Of a stretch of DNA of 64,000 nucleotides, positions 16,775 through 27,088 are shown one piece after another. The position numbers were made by a program, and so were the translations under genes. Below the pieces are notes generated by a model that did not search any database, was not told the origin of the DNA, and worked only from the letters and a program-made list of their open reading frames with translations. Position 1 is the first letter of the stretch. Each line of letters begins with the position of its first letter. The stretch spans positions 1 to 64,000 of the forward strand of contig NZ_JANZNQ010000002.1 of NCBI RefSeq assembly GCF_027257955.1, read 5' to 3'. Origin of the DNA: Zhongshania aquatica (lineage in GTDB: Bacteria; Pseudomonadota; Gammaproteobacteria; Pseudomonadales; Spongiibacteraceae).

Positions 16775-19700
16775 CTAGCTTTTTGAGATGGCTAACGATG
16801 ACGACTCGCCATGGTGGTCTCGTCCTAGATAGATATACATTGCTGGCACCACAAATAGCGTAAACAAGGTACCGATACTCATGCCAGAGGCAATGACCAT
16901 ACCCAATGAGAACCGCGACGCCGCGCCAGGACCGCTCGCCAATAGCAACGGGATCATAGCCACTACCAGCGCCGCCGTTGTCATTAGAATTGGCCTTAAA
17001 CGAATCGAGGCAGCCTCTTCAATAGCATCACGCTTTGACAAGCCCTGCTCTTGTAATCGATTGGCAAAATCGACGATTAATATGCCGTGTTTAGATATAA
17101 CGCCGATCAAGGTTACCAAACCAACCTGAGTATAAATATTCAAAGTCATACCAGAAAAATGCGTAAGCTGCATTCCGTTGGTCATCGCAAAAATATTCAG
17201 CGTTAGCAACGCACCGCAAATCGACATCGGCACCGTCACCAAAATGATCAAGGGGTCACGATAAGACTCAAACTGAGCGGCAAGTACTAAATAAATTATG
17301 ATCAATGCAAAGCCAAAGGTAGCCAGTAACGCCGAGCCCTCTTGTTTAAACTGCCTTGAACTACCGGCGTAGTCGATCTTAAATCCCGCTGGCATCTCTT
17401 CCCGTGCGATATCCTCCAACAGTGCCAACGCCTGCCCTTGGGAAACATCTGGGCGAGGCACCGCAACAATAGTATTCGAACGCAACTGCTGCGCATGGGA
17501 TAGGAAGCGAGGCTTTACGTGGTCACTAAACGTCACGATGGTGGACAGTGGAACTAAGTCCCCACTGCCAGTGCGCACATAAAACTCGCCCAATTGCTTT
17601 GGATTTAATCTGGCGTCGCGGGTAACTTGGGTAATAACCTTGTAAGAACGCCCCTTCAGTGCAAAGCGGTTCACTTCTGCCCCCGCCATCATCGACGCCA
17701 AATCGGCACTCAGGGCATTCATATCAATACCGAGCAAAGCAGCTTTATCGCGATTGATCTCAATAGCCGACTCAGGCCTGTCTATATTCAAACCCGGCGC
17801 GACGAAAAAGAAGCGATTACTCGACATAGCGCGCTCGACAATTTTATTTCCAACATCAGCCATTGTTTGCGCATCCGCGGTAGACTTAAGTACAAATTCT
17901 ACCGGGTAGCCTTGGCCAGGCGTTGGCAGCGGCGGCGGCTGAAATATTGCAGCGCGGACGCCGGAAATTTTTTGAAATTCCGCGTTCACTTCATCGGTAA
18001 TCTGCCCCATGGTTTTATCACGCTTATCCCATTCATCGGCAATCATCCCCATGAAAGCCGTATTCGTGCCGCCCCCCATATTGATAGTAAAGGCAAATAT
18101 GTGATCTACATACTCATTGCTAAGGGCGATCTCCTGAGCCTGTTCAAAAAAATGCTCCAAGTATTGCTGTGATGAATAGCCATCAGTCTCATGCAGAGAT
18201 CCGGCGAAGCCAAAATCCTCTGCGGGTGCTAATTCAGATTGAGTAGACGCAAAAAGGAAATAACAAGAAATCAAAACAATTAGACCAAAAATACCAATAA
18301 CGTGTCGTTGATCTAACGCGCCGTGCAAACTCCGACGATACACTTGCCGCCAATGTTCAAACTTTTTATCGAGAAAATGGACTAGGCGACTCCCTGACGT
18401 GCTGCCAGTAGATGACCGTAATATCTTGGCGCACATCATTGGCGTTAGCGTGAGTGCAATAACACCAGAAATTAAAACTGCCCCCGCTAAAGTAAAAGCA
18501 AACTCAGTAAACAAAGTACCGGTTATACCAGTTAAGAAACCAATAGGGGCATAAACTGCTACGAGTGTAATGGTCATCGAAATAACCGGCCCGACCAACT
18601 CTCTAGCACCTATCAAGGCTGCCTTTTCCGGCTCCAACCCCTCTTCAATATGTCGATGAATGTTTTCCAAAACAATGATGGCATCATCAACGACCATGCC
18701 GATGGCTAAGACCATAGCCAACAGTGTCAGTAGATTTATCGAAAAGCCCATACTGTACATCAAGAACAGGGCGCCAACTAAAGATAAGGGAACGGTAACC
18801 GCGGGTATCAATGAGCTGCGAATCGATCCTAGGAACAAGAAAATTACGACAATCACAATGACAACGGCTTCAACTAAGGTTGTCCTAACATCACTAATCG
18901 CATTACTTACATAGACCGTGCTATCAAAGCCTATCTCCCCTTCTAATCCTTCTGGAAGTGCTTTAAATACAGAGGGAAGTACGGCGCGCACTTCAGTCAT
19001 AACGTCAAGTAGATTGGCGTTCGGGCGAACTGTTAAGGCAACAAACAAGCTTGGACGACCATCCCACCTAGCACTGCTATCATAACTTTCCGAGCCTAAG
19101 GCTACCTCTGCGACATCCTGCAAACGCACCAAGGTATCGCCGTTTGAACTCACTACCATTTGCCTAAATTCGTCGACATTCCGCAGGTCTGTCGCTGCCG
19201 ACAACCCCACCTTCACGTAATTGCCATTTGTACTACCCACGGCGGACAACACGTTTTGTTTACGGATCTCGGCAAAAACTTCACTGGCGGTTAAATTATA
19301 GGCAACTAATTTTTCCGGCTTCAGCCATACCCGCATGGCGTAATTCTGCGCGCCAAGAATCTGAACCTGTTCAATACCCGCAATCGCCGAGATTTCAGGC
19401 TCAACGACCCGAACCAAATAATCGGTAATCTGACTCTCGTTAAGAATGTCCGAGAAAAACGAGATGTACATCGCAGCAGTATCACTGCCGTCCGCCAATT
19501 GAATAACGGGATCTTCCGACCCCTCGGGTAATTGATTGCGAAGCTTACCTACTTTTGCGGAAATTTCGGTTAACGCTTCATTGGCATTTTTATCTAAACG
19601 CAAGTTAGCGGTGATTGTTGAAACGCCTTGACCAGATTGCGAGGTTAAAAAATCGATGCCGTCAGCAGATGCAATTTCCCGCTCTAATGGCGTGGTAACA

Positions 19701-19885
19701 AAACCTTCAACCAATTCCGGATCAGCACCGGGATAGGCAACCGTTACGGTAAGTTGGGCATTCTGTAACTCTGGGTATTCGCGCACGGTCAAGTCCATGC
19801 CCGCGCGCAAGCCGAGGAACAAAATAACCAGACTCACTACCACCGCGAGCACTGGACGTTTTACAAAAATATCAGTGAAATTCAT
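16775..19885 (-). CDS. RND multidrug efflux permease (HAE1 family)
   Basis: A 1036-residue inner-membrane proton-driven pump of the AcrB/MexB superfamily. It shows the duplicated layout: an N-terminal membrane helix after FVKRPVLAVVVS, a periplasmic porter domain, and a second half starting near DQRHVIGIFGLI. The proton-relay region GMVVDDAIIVLENIHRH is intact. TGAGGG lies about 7 bases before the ATG. It follows its periplasmic adaptor gene on the same strand with a 75-base gap. No outer-membrane TolC-type gene is adjacent, so it probably uses one encoded elsewhere. Substrates cannot be told from sequence. Confidence 0.93.
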   Translation of the reverse strand: MNFTDIFVKRPVLAVVVSLVILFLGLRAGMDLTVREYPELQNAQLTVTVAYPGADPELVEGFVTTPLEREIASADGIDFLTSQSGQGVSTITANLRLDKNANEALTEISAKVGKLRNQLPEGSEDPVIQLADGSDTAAMYISFFSDILNESQITDYLVRVVEPEISAIAGIEQVQILGAQNYAMRVWLKPEKLVAYNLTASEVFAEIRKQNVLSAVGSTNGNYVKVGLSAATDLRNVDEFRQMVVSSNGDTLVRLQDVAEVALGSESYDSSARWDGRPSLFVALTVRPNANLLDVMTEVRAVLPSVFKALPEGLEGEIGFDSTVYVSNAISDVRTTLVEAVVIVIVVIFLFLGSIRSSLIPAVTVPLSLVGALFLMYSMGFSINLLTLLAMVLAIGMVVDDAIIVLENIHRHIEEGLEPEKAALIGARELVGPVISMTITLVAVYAPIGFLTGITGTLFTEFAFTLAGAVLISGVIALTLTPMMCAKILRSSTGSTSGSRLVHFLDKKFEHWRQVYRRSLHGALDQRHVIGIFGLIVLISCYFLFASTQSELAPAEDFGFAGSLHETDGYSSQQYLEHFFEQAQEIALSNEYVDHIFAFTINMGGGTNTAFMGMIADEWDKRDKTMGQITDEVNAEFQKISGVRAAIFQPPPLPTPGQGYPVEFVLKSTADAQTMADVGNKIVERAMSSNRFFFVAPGLNIDRPESAIEINRDKAALLGIDMNALSADLASMMAGAEVNRFALKGRSYKVITQVTRDARLNPKQLGEFYVRTGSGDLVPLSTIVTFSDHVKPRFLSHAQQLRSNTIVAVPRPDVSQGQALALLEDIAREEMPAGFKIDYAGSSRQFKQEGSALLATFGFALIIIYLVLAAQFESYRDPLIILVTVPMSICGALLTLNIFAMTNGMQLTHFSGMTLNIYTQVGLVTLIGVISKHGILIVDFANRLQEQGLSKRDAIEEAASIRLRPILMTTAALVVAMIPLLLASGPGAASRFSLGMVIASGMSIGTLFTLFVVPAMYIYLGRDHHGESSSLAISKS

Positions 19886-19960
19886 TTATACCCTCAGCTT
19901 ACTGGCGTAGGCAATGTCTGGGATTGTCCTGTGTTTAATACCACCAATCTAAAACGAAGC

Positions 19961-21121
19961 TCAGCCCTGAGGGGGCTGCGGATTTAGTTCTGGCGACAAC
20001 GCATTGCTGTTATCAATAATAACCGGCTGTTTATTTCGTAGCTTAAGTAGACCACTACTGGCCAACTCATCACCTAATTCAAGCCCCTTGCTCACCGCGA
20101 TATAGTCACCTCGAGCATCGCCTAAGGTAACAAAGCGCTGAATCACCTCAAGATCGGTGTAAGGCCCCATCATTGGATTCGGCTCCGCAGGGGGCGGCAG
20201 AGCATCGGGATTTTTCTGAATCACAAAAACAGAGTCGCCATAGGAGGTGTAATTCACCGCTGATCGCGGAATCACAGTCACGTCACTACTATTTGGCAAA
20301 CTAACCACCACCGTCGCAAATAAACCAGGCTTAAGCTTGCCCTCAGGATTCGGCAGCCGGGCGCGCACATCTACATTGCGAGTTTGCGGATTTACTTTTG
20401 GTTCGATCGCAAGAACTTCGCCTTCATATGTTTTATCGCCATAGGCATCAACTGTCACAGATATCTTAAGTCCGGGCGCCAAAATAGACAGATAGCGCTC
20501 AGGTATTGAGAAATCGACATCGATTGGGTCCAGCTTTTGTAAAGTTGCAATGGCAACGCCAACTCCTAGGTACTGACCAACGTTGACCCGACGGATACCC
20601 AACTGACCATCGAATGGCGCTTTAACCGACTTTTGCTCTAAGCGGCCTTTTTGTGCCTGTACGGCAGCCAGTGCCACATTGGTTTCAGCAACCGCCGTGT
20701 CATATTCTGATTTCGAGATAGTCTTGCGCTCGTATAACTGCTCACTGCGCTTGCGGTTCAATTCTGTTAACTCAGCCTGCGCCTGCAGGCGCTTTAGCTC
20801 GCCCTGCTCGCTAGCCGACGCCATACTCAGCAAAAGTTCGCCTCGTTTGACCGTATCACCTGAGTCAAAATAAATATTAGTGACCACCCCATCAACTTCC
20901 GCGGTAAGATCCGCGCCATTGACCGCCACTAAACTACCAACCGATGCCAAGCGGCTCTCCCACGTCATCGCTTCCGCTTTAGCACTAGATATAGTTACCG
21001 CAGGGGCTGGCATAGCATCAAGAAACTCGTTCATTTTCTTAGTACCGAACCACTTCATGCCAAATACGCCGCCAAATAATACTGCGCTCAGCAGCAGCAT
21101 AATAACCATCCGCCTGCTCAT
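19961..21121 (-). CDS. RND efflux periplasmic adaptor (MFP) subunit
   Basis: A 386-residue membrane-fusion protein. It has one N-terminal membrane segment (VIMLLLSAVLFGGVFGM), a lipoyl-like half (LTAEVDGVVTNIYFDSGDTV) and the matching second half (SVKAPFDGQLGIRRVNVGQY), separated by a coiled-coil hairpin. A beta-barrel domain follows. It links the permease to an outer-membrane channel. It is the first gene of the pump operon, which is divergent from a stretch of decayed sequence. No local regulator gene is evident. Confidence 0.92.
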   Translation of the reverse strand: MSRRMVIMLLLSAVLFGGVFGMKWFGTKKMNEFLDAMPAPAVTISSAKAEAMTWESRLASVGSLVAVNGADLTAEVDGVVTNIYFDSGDTVKRGELLLSMASASEQGELKRLQAQAELTELNRKRSEQLYERKTISKSEYDTAVAETNVALAAVQAQKGRLEQKSVKAPFDGQLGIRRVNVGQYLGVGVAIATLQKLDPIDVDFSIPERYLSILAPGLKISVTVDAYGDKTYEGEVLAIEPKVNPQTRNVDVRARLPNPEGKLKPGLFATVVVSLPNSSDVTVIPRSAVNYTSYGDSVFVIQKNPDALPPPAEPNPMMGPYTDLEVIQRFVTLGDARGDYIAVSKGLELGDELASSGLLKLRNKQPVIIDNSNALSPELNPQPPQG

Positions 21122-21497
21122 AAACTTTTCCTATGCAATATCAAGTTCGAAAATGTTGTACACAAAAAAAACCATCTGTCAGCACTTTTCATCAAAAAAT
21201 TGTTAATTAAAACGCTGAGTTAGACGCTTTCAAAATTGGCTCAAAAAGTAGCACTGTCTTGCAGAAAGGTCGAGCAGTGCAGACTATTATTACATGAGCG
21301 TAATCGTTAGCACACTGTAACTTCAATCTATGCTATCAGTGAAAACTGTCCGCTAAAGCGCTCTTTCGCCACCTAGCGACAAGGAAGCATTCAAACCAAA
21401 TCGCAATGGGTAACAGCTAGCGGAACACATATTAGCTCGAGGTTCTTGCACTCCATCTTTACTGGAGATCGGGCCGTTTTGTCAGTCACTGATGCCT

Positions 21498-21513
21498 GCA
21501 TCGCAAGCGATGC
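21498..21513. other. Small hairpin in the 21122-22084 intergenic stretch
   Basis: GCATCGC-AA-GCGATGC is a perfect 7-bp inverted repeat followed by TTGTTTTG, a weak terminator shape. The rest of the 960-base gap from the adaptor gene to the SLC13 gene holds only the degraded sigma-54 fragment described separately and both genes' promoters, which I cannot place. Confidence 0.3.
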
Positions 21514-21578
21514 TTGTTTTGAATTTTGCAGACAGATTCACGTAACGTAAGTACCCGACCGCATAGAAGGCTCTAGCA

Positions 21579-21800
21579 CGTATTAAAGTTACGCCCACAG
21601 ATGTGTTGTTTAAAACAGGCACGGGTAAAGATTTGCGTGCCCGTCACCTGCATGACAACAGCATACGCAGTAGTGGGACCTTTGAGGCGATTACCTGCGG
21701 CACCATTCCTGAAACAATTATTGGAAGTGAGCTCTTTGGTTTTGAAAGGGGGTGGCCTTCACCAGCGCGCAAAACACGCTATGACAAAATGAAAAAAACT
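21579..21800 (+). pseudogene. Relic of a sigma-54-dependent activator AAA+ domain
   Basis: The reading frame through 21579-21755 gives RIKVTPTDVLFKTGTGKDLR, then HLHDNSIRSSGTFEAITCG, TIPETIIGSELFGFERG. This is unmistakably the Walker A to GAFTGA region of NtrC-type activators (compare GETGTGKE and ELFGFEKGAFTGA). Walker A has lost residues. At FERG the match continues only in another frame (VAFTSAQNT) and then hits a stop. The start, receiver and DNA-binding parts are absent, so this is a dead fragment of a once longer gene. Confidence 0.75.
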
Positions 21801-22084
21801 GGACTTGAGAGTAAGCAGTACAAACCTTAAACGCTATGCCGCCTTTAAAATGGGTCAATTCCCGCCACGTTGAGTCGACAATGGGTAGTTTTCCACACAT
21901 TTTAAGGTGACTTAAATGTGCGACTTTACCTAAGCTATTGTTACTACTGTGATTATAAGAAAATAGCAGTTCTGGCAAACATGTTGCTATTGAGCTTACA
22001 GATTACTTTTTGCATAAATCAACAGCCACTCCCTCGGGGCTAGGTTGCAATCGAACAAACTATAAAATCAAAGTAGGTTATACA

Positions 22085-23605
22085 ATGGACTCAGCGGTTC
22101 AAAATAAAAATAGCTCACCCATGCCAGTTATTCAGCCACAGGAAAAAAAGTTCTCCGATCAATCCGCCGTGAAGCGCATCAGCCTCCTAGGAGGCCCGCT
22201 GATTGCAATCCTCATGATGATGTCACCCACGCCAGAACACTTAAGTTTTGCAGCCTGGGCGACGGCCGCTATGGGCATATGGATGGCTATTTGGTGGTCA
22301 ACAGAAGCGGTGCCGGTTCCAGTTACCGCCTTACTGCCAATCGCGATGTTTGCGCCATTGGGGATACTGGATATTAAAGAGGCGACGGCACCTTATGCCA
22401 ACCCTACCATTTATTTATTCTTAGGTGGTTTTATTATGGCAGCCGCCTTACAAAAAAGTGGCCTACATAAACGTATTGCTTTTGTTATTTTAAGTTACGC
22501 CGACAACGGGGCCAAATCGATCATCTGGGGTTTTATGTCGGTCAGCGCGCTGCTGAGCATGTGGATGACAAATACCTCCACTACCATGATGTTATTGCCT
22601 ATCGCCTTATCTATTATCCATACCTTAGATAATGAGCATAGCGAAATGAGTGCTAAAGAGCGCAATAACTTTAAGCTAGCGATCTTATTAGGCGTAGCTT
22701 ATGCCGCCACCATCGGTGGTATGGCTACTTTGGTTGGCACTCCTCCCAATGCCTTTTTAGCCGGCTTTATGAATGATACCTACGGTTTACAAATAGGTTT
22801 CGCTCAATGGATGATGATTGGTCTACCTTTAGCTGTGACTATGCTGCCCATTGCGTTTTGGTTACTCACTAGCGTGGTCTATCCAGTTAGTTTTCGTACT
22901 CCTGAAGAAGCCAAACACCGTTTAAAACAACAACGCAAAGAGCTTGGCAAAATCACCTCTGCGGAAAAACGTGTGGGAATTATATTCTTACTACTTGCCT
23001 TGGCGTGGATGACCCGCCCCTTTGTGACAAGCTGGTTAAATCTTAGCGGCATTTCAGACGCAGGCTTAGCCATGCTGGCCGCTGCGGCAGTGTTTGTTGT
23101 GCCAGCAGGTAATAAACAAGCCTCCCCATTAATGCGCTGGGAAGATATGCGCAATATTCCTTGGGGGGTACTCATACTGTTCGGTGGCGGCTTAAGTTTA
23201 GCCTTGGCCGTATCGGATTCTGGCTTGGCGACATGGCTTGGTCAAAGTCTGGTGCACCTCAATTCAATGGGCTTAGTTGTTTTGGTCATTTGTGCTACAG
23301 CTATGGTTATTTTTCTCACTGAAATGACCAGTAATTTAGCTACTGCTGCGACATTTCTACCCGTCGTGGCTGCGATTGCACTGCAAATCGGCGGCGCCCC
23401 AATCACCTTAACTGTGCCTATCGCTTTGGCTGCCAGTTGCGCGTTCATGCTACCTGTCGCCACTCCCCCAAATGCGATAGTGTTCTCATCAGGTTTTATC
23501 AGTATTCATGAAATGTCTAAAGCAGGTTTTCTACTCAACATTTTAGGGGTTGTACTGGTTTCCTTGATATCGATATTTCTCGCACCACTGGTTTTTAGCT
23601 CTTAA
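22085..23605 (+). CDS. SLC13/DASS-family dicarboxylate transporter
   Basis: A 506-residue membrane protein of the divalent anion:sodium symporter family. Family marks are MTNTSTTMMLLPIAL, GGMATLVGTPPNAFLAGF, TEMTSNLATAATFLPV and VATPPNAIVFSSG, the paired substrate/sodium-binding loops. It probably brings in C4-dicarboxylates such as malate, succinate or fumarate. I prefer the ATG at 22085 (MDSAVQNK), because the longer form from 22010 adds a 25-residue N-terminus that does not look like the family. The malic enzyme gene follows after 142 bases, which suits uptake of malate. Confidence 0.88.
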   Translation: MDSAVQNKNSSPMPVIQPQEKKFSDQSAVKRISLLGGPLIAILMMMSPTPEHLSFAAWATAAMGIWMAIWWSTEAVPVPVTALLPIAMFAPLGILDIKEATAPYANPTIYLFLGGFIMAAALQKSGLHKRIAFVILSYADNGAKSIIWGFMSVSALLSMWMTNTSTTMMLLPIALSIIHTLDNEHSEMSAKERNNFKLAILLGVAYAATIGGMATLVGTPPNAFLAGFMNDTYGLQIGFAQWMMIGLPLAVTMLPIAFWLLTSVVYPVSFRTPEEAKHRLKQQRKELGKITSAEKRVGIIFLLLALAWMTRPFVTSWLNLSGISDAGLAMLAAAAVFVVPAGNKQASPLMRWEDMRNIPWGVLILFGGGLSLALAVSDSGLATWLGQSLVHLNSMGLVVLVICATAMVIFLTEMTSNLATAATFLPVVAAIALQIGGAPITLTVPIALAASCAFMLPVATPPNAIVFSSGFISIHEMSKAGFLLNILGVVLVSLISIFLAPLVFSS

Positions 23606-23701
23606 TGACATTGGTATAAGCCTGATCCTCCCAAGTATTTGACTCTGGGAAATTCAGGCTAAAGTCCATCACAATAACGCTCATTGCTTACCAAAAACCA
23701 C

Positions 23702-23727
23702 GCCATAAGCACCGCAGTGCTTATGGC
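23702..23727. promoter_or_regulatory. Perfect 11-bp stem hairpin before maeA
   Basis: GCCATAAGCAC and GTGCTTATGGC flank a four-base CGCA loop, ending 20 bases before the malic enzyme ATG. It has no U-tract directly after it. It could be an RNA structure affecting maeA translation, a weak terminator for the transporter transcript or an operator. I cannot choose between these from sequence. Confidence 0.45.
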
Positions 23728-23747
23728 AATATAGGATTCTCTCTAAC

Positions 23748-25442
23748 ATGACAGACCATGATTTTCTTCAGCCCTTATATATCCCTTATGCTGGACCAGC
23801 CTTATTAGAAACCCCACTACTGAATAAAAGTAGCGCCTTTAGCGAGCAAGAGCGTCGAGACTTTAATCTGGCAGGCTTGCTGCCACCACGCTATGAAACC
23901 ATAGATGAACAAGTCGATAGAGCGTACTTGCAGTATTCAAGCTTCGAAGAACCGATGAACAAACATATTTATTTGCGCGCAATTCAAGATAACAATGAAA
24001 CTTTATTCTATCGCTTGGTTAAGCAATATATTGTTGAAATGATGCCGATTATTTACACACCAACTGTAGGCGATGCCTGCGAACAGTTTTCCGATATTTA
24101 TCGCAGTTCACGAGGCTTAATTATTACCTACGATAATATTAATCAAATAGACGACATACTGCGTAACGCTACTAAGCGAAAAGTTAAGGTGATTGTGGTA
24201 ACCGATGGCGAAAGGGTTTTAGGTCTTGGAGATCAAGGTATTGGCGGCATGGGGATACCAATTGGAAAGCTATCGTTGTACACAGCTTGTGGCGGAATTA
24301 GCCCAGCCTACACCCTGCCAGTAATGCTTGACGTAGGCACTAATAATAAAAAATTATTGGAAGATAAAAAGTACATGGGTGCCAGACACCCCCGTATCCA
24401 CCAATCAAAATACAATGAGTTTGTTGATAGTTTTATGCAGAGTGCCCAGCGCCGCTGGCCGGGGGTATTAATTCAATTTGAAGATTTCGCTCAACATAAC
24501 GCTATGCAAATACTTCAACGTTATCGTCATAGCATGTGTTGCTTTAATGATGATATTCAAGGCACAGCCGCAGTGACTTTAGGTTCATTATTGGCAGCTT
24601 GTCGCCACAAAGGTGTCAGCCTGTCATCGCAGAAAATTGTCTTTGTCGGAGCGGGATCTGCAGGTTGTGGCATTGCAGAGCAGTTGATTAGGCAAATGAT
24701 CAAAGAAGGTCTAAGCGATCAACAAGCCAGACAGCAAATTTATATGGTTGACCGTTTTGGATTAATAACCGAAAACTCGACGGGCTTACGTGACTTCCAA
24801 TTAAAACTCATTCAACACAGTGATAATTTGGCGACGTGGGATATAAGGTCGGACTTTCCTTCACTATTAGAGGTCGTTGAACAGAGCCAAGCGGGAATCC
24901 TGATTGGTGTATCAGGCGTCGCTGGCGTGTTCACCGAGCAGGTGATTAAAACCCTGTCGCGAAACACACAGCTACCCATTATATTCCCCCTAAGCAACCC
25001 ATCCAGACAGGTGGAAGCTAGACCAGAAGACATTATTGAGTGGTGTGAAGGCAAGGTGATTATTGCCACTGGCAGTCCATTTAATCCCGTTGAATACGGT
25101 GGCCGGGTATTTGATATTCCACAATGTAATAACAGTTATATTTTTCCCGGCGTCGGCTTGGGCGTACTCGCCTGTAAAGCGCGTTTGGTTAGTGATGAAA
25201 TGCTAATGGCGGCTAGTAACGCATTGGCCACGGTCTCACCACTTGTCAATGACGGCGAAGGAAAGTTGCTGCCACCTCTGACCGAAATAACTGAGCTAAG
25301 TCGGGAGATCGCCTTTGTGGTCGCCAAGGTCGCTATTGACCAAGGTTTAGCTCAACCATTAAGCGACGAACAATTACTTGATTGTATTGAACGTAATTTC
25401 TGGACTCCGCGATACCGTCCATACAAAAGAGTGAGTTTGTAA
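23748..25442 (+). CDS. maeA: NAD-dependent malic enzyme
   Basis: A 564-residue decarboxylating malate dehydrogenase (malate to pyruvate and CO2 with NAD+). Matching blocks are [37 protein letters not shown], the metal/substrate region [25 protein letters not shown] and the dinucleotide loop [16 protein letters not shown]. The length fits the SfcA/MaeA group rather than the longer MaeB. The upstream transporter could supply malate, and the pair may be one transcript with the hairpin at 23702-23727 between them. Confidence 0.95.
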   Translation: MTDHDFLQPLYIPYAGPALLETPLLNKSSAFSEQERRDFNLAGLLPPRYETIDEQVDRAYLQYSSFEEPMNKHIYLRAIQDNNETLFYRLVKQYIVEMMPIIYTPTVGDACEQFSDIYRSSRGLIITYDNINQIDDILRNATKRKVKVIVVTDGERVLGLGDQGIGGMGIPIGKLSLYTACGGISPAYTLPVMLDVGTNNKKLLEDKKYMGARHPRIHQSKYNEFVDSFMQSAQRRWPGVLIQFEDFAQHNAMQILQRYRHSMCCFNDDIQGTAAVTLGSLLAACRHKGVSLSSQKIVFVGAGSAGCGIAEQLIRQMIKEGLSDQQARQQIYMVDRFGLITENSTGLRDFQLKLIQHSDNLATWDIRSDFPSLLEVVEQSQAGILIGVSGVAGVFTEQVIKTLSRNTQLPIIFPLSNPSRQVEARPEDIIEWCEGKVIIATGSPFNPVEYGGRVFDIPQCNNSYIFPGVGLGVLACKARLVSDEMLMAASNALATVSPLVNDGEGKLLPPLTEITELSREIAFVVAKVAIDQGLAQPLSDEQLLDCIERNFWTPRYRPYKRVSL

Positions 25443-25548
25443 GATCTGTTAGATCTATCAACGAAAATGCAGCTATTTAAAATGGAAATGTCACGTCATT
25501 AAGCGTTCATAGATTCTATAAAAATGTCCGCACTTTCCTTTTTTCACG

Positions 25549-25665
25549 ACAGCTATTGTTGATGAACCATCTATTCAAGACATTCATGTTTATGGCTCAT
25601 TACGCGCCGGAGTTAGTATCATTGACGGCTCTTCATCATTAACAGCGGACACAGGTATTCATTAA
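25549..25665 (+). pseudogene. Possible relic of an outer-membrane porin N-terminus
   Basis: An open stretch without a start codon reads DIHVYGSLRAGVSIIDGSSS and stops at 25663-25665. 'VYGSLRAGV' resembles the first beta-strand of Gram-negative porins. Nothing else of a porin is present: the rest would have been lost where ISL3-like sequence begins. The match is short and the call is a guess. Confidence 0.3.
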
Positions 25666-25702
25666 AATGATTTTGCGACGCTCCATTTCATGGAGAATAC
25701 CG

Positions 25703-26758
25703 ATGCCCCATGCAGAAAGAATTATAGGCATACTTGGCCTTGAGATTGAACGGATAATACCTAGGAAAGAAATCAAGGTCTGGGCAAAGCCTGCGCGCAG
25801 GCCGCCCTGCGAGCATTGCTAGGGCGATGGACCGAGGATTAAGGCTACGCATCTCAGGGCGGTGAAACACACCCGTCAGGGGAATCAAGTGATGACCTTG
25901 CACCTTCGAGTACCCAAGTACCATTGCCAGGAGTGTAAGCGTTATTTTCGTCACGTCTTTACCGGTATTCGCCAGCGTTCTCGCGCTTCAGAAGCCTATC
26001 GGCTGGAAGTGTTCGAAGCCCACGATGGCGGTGAAACGCAGCGTAAGTTGTCTCGAACCTATCAAATCAGTCCAGCGACCATAAAGCGTTGGTATCAGCA
26101 TCATATTAATCAGAGGCGTCCCGAGGGGGATGGCCGATTTTGCCCTCCCGTCTTGGGAATGGAGGAGCATTTCTTTACCCTTAAAAGGGGTATGCGACCA
26201 CGCTTACCGACCTCTAAAATCACAACGTGTTTGGTGTTCAACTAGGACGACCAGAACTGAGTTTGCGCCACTATTTAACGGCCCTTGAGGGGCGAGAACG
26301 CGTTCAGGTTGTGATTATGGACCTCTCGGAAACATACACTGCAGCATTGCCCGCAGCTACTTTCCCAACGCCACAATAGTGGCTGACCGACTCCATGTGA
26401 TCAGACTTATTAATCAGCACTTTTAAAGTGTCTGGAAGCAGCATGCCCCCGAGGGAGGAAGGAACCGTGGTTTAATCCGTTTAATGCGCCGTCATCAGTG
26501 GAATTTGCGCGATGAGCAGAACGCCAACCTTATGCACTATTTGCTGATTGCCCTGTGCTGCAAGCACTGTATGTGGCCAAGCAAGGATTAATCAGGCTTG
26601 TGTTGCTCAAGACCCTGCCGCGTAAGAAAGCCGGTATCAAGTTGCCGGTATGTATGAGATTACTTGATGAGTTAGCTGAGAGCCCACTACGAGCGCTAGT
26701 GAACACATTGCGCTCATGGTTGAAGCCCGTTGTGGGTGGAACGGTGTGATTAACAGGG
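25703..26758 (+). pseudogene. Broken ISL3-family transposase
   Basis: Pieces in several frames add up to one ISL3-type transposase. The zinc-finger N-terminus runs from ATG 25703 to CEHC and hits an in-frame TAG at codon 40 (25820-25822). It resumes with LHLRVPKYHCQECKRYFRH, then an HTH part (SPATIKRWYQHH) and MEEHFFTLKRGMRPRL. A frameshift follows near 26200. The DDE part reads GRPELSLRHYLTALEGRERV, VVIMDLSE, IVADRLHVIRLINQHF, then MRRHQWNLRDEQNANLM and KTLPRKKAGIKLPV in further frames, ending at 26756-26758. The last catalytic region after LKPVVG is missing. I could not find a convincing pair of terminal repeats. Confidence 0.85.
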
Positions 26759-26839
26759 TTTAATGAGTGCCATCCCCCTTTATGGGTAGAACCCAATAAA
26801 GGTAATTTGTGTGGTGTACGCGCTTGGTGGACTATCGCT

Positions 26840-26882
26840 AAATAAAAAAGCCCCAGTCTCGCGACTAGGGCTTTTTTATTTG
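26840..26882. terminator. Terminator next to the left attachment site
   Basis: AAATAAAAAAGCCC-CAGTC-TCGC-GACTA-GGGCTTTTTTATTT forms a long hairpin with one mismatch and A/T runs on both sides. It sits directly beyond the 3' end of the partial tRNA copy, so it is probably the original terminator of tRNA-Ser(GCU) before the island inserted. Confidence 0.8.
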
Positions 26883-26883
26883 T

Positions 26884-26949
26884 ATGGCGGAGAAGGAGGG
26901 ATTCGAACCCTCGATGCAGGATTAACCGCATACTCCCTTAGCAGGGGAG
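26884..26949. repeat. Left attachment site (partial tRNA-Ser copy)
   Basis: Sixty-six bases identical to the 3' part of tRNA-Ser(GCU) at 47169-47234, from the CCA end through the T-arm, variable arm and anticodon, stopping before the D-arm. The sequence then diverges (TAATATCAG here, CGCCTTCAG in the tRNA). It cannot make a functional tRNA. Confidence 0.92.
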
Positions 26950-27041
26950 TAATATCAGTTCATGTCAGTTCATTAATGTATTTATTATCAATACGTTACC
27001 AAAAATAAGTTCATAACAATTCACTTGATTACACCCATATT

Positions 27042-27062
27042 TTTCCGTACAACTACCGTACT
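27042..27062. repeat. Candidate integrase arm-type site, left copy
   Basis: A 21-bp sequence built on CCGTAC-AACTA-CCGTAC, 27 bases before the integrase ATG. An identical copy in the same orientation is at 47094-47114 near the other end. Paired short direct repeats just inside both ends are what arm-binding sites of a tyrosine integrase look like. The nearby TCAGTTCATG/TCAGTTCATT pair at 26955-26974 may be a second class of site. Confidence 0.6.
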
Positions 27063-27088
27063 TCCTCAACTTATTTCAAGAGGCCTAG

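Noticed and set aside
25603-25680. Left terminal inverted repeat of the ISL3 element
   Set aside because: Several partial matches to the right-end sequence exist, but none is convincing in the correct orientation.
26884-26949. Functional second tRNA-Ser
   Set aside because: It lacks the acceptor 5' strand and the D-arm, so it is only an attachment-site copy.
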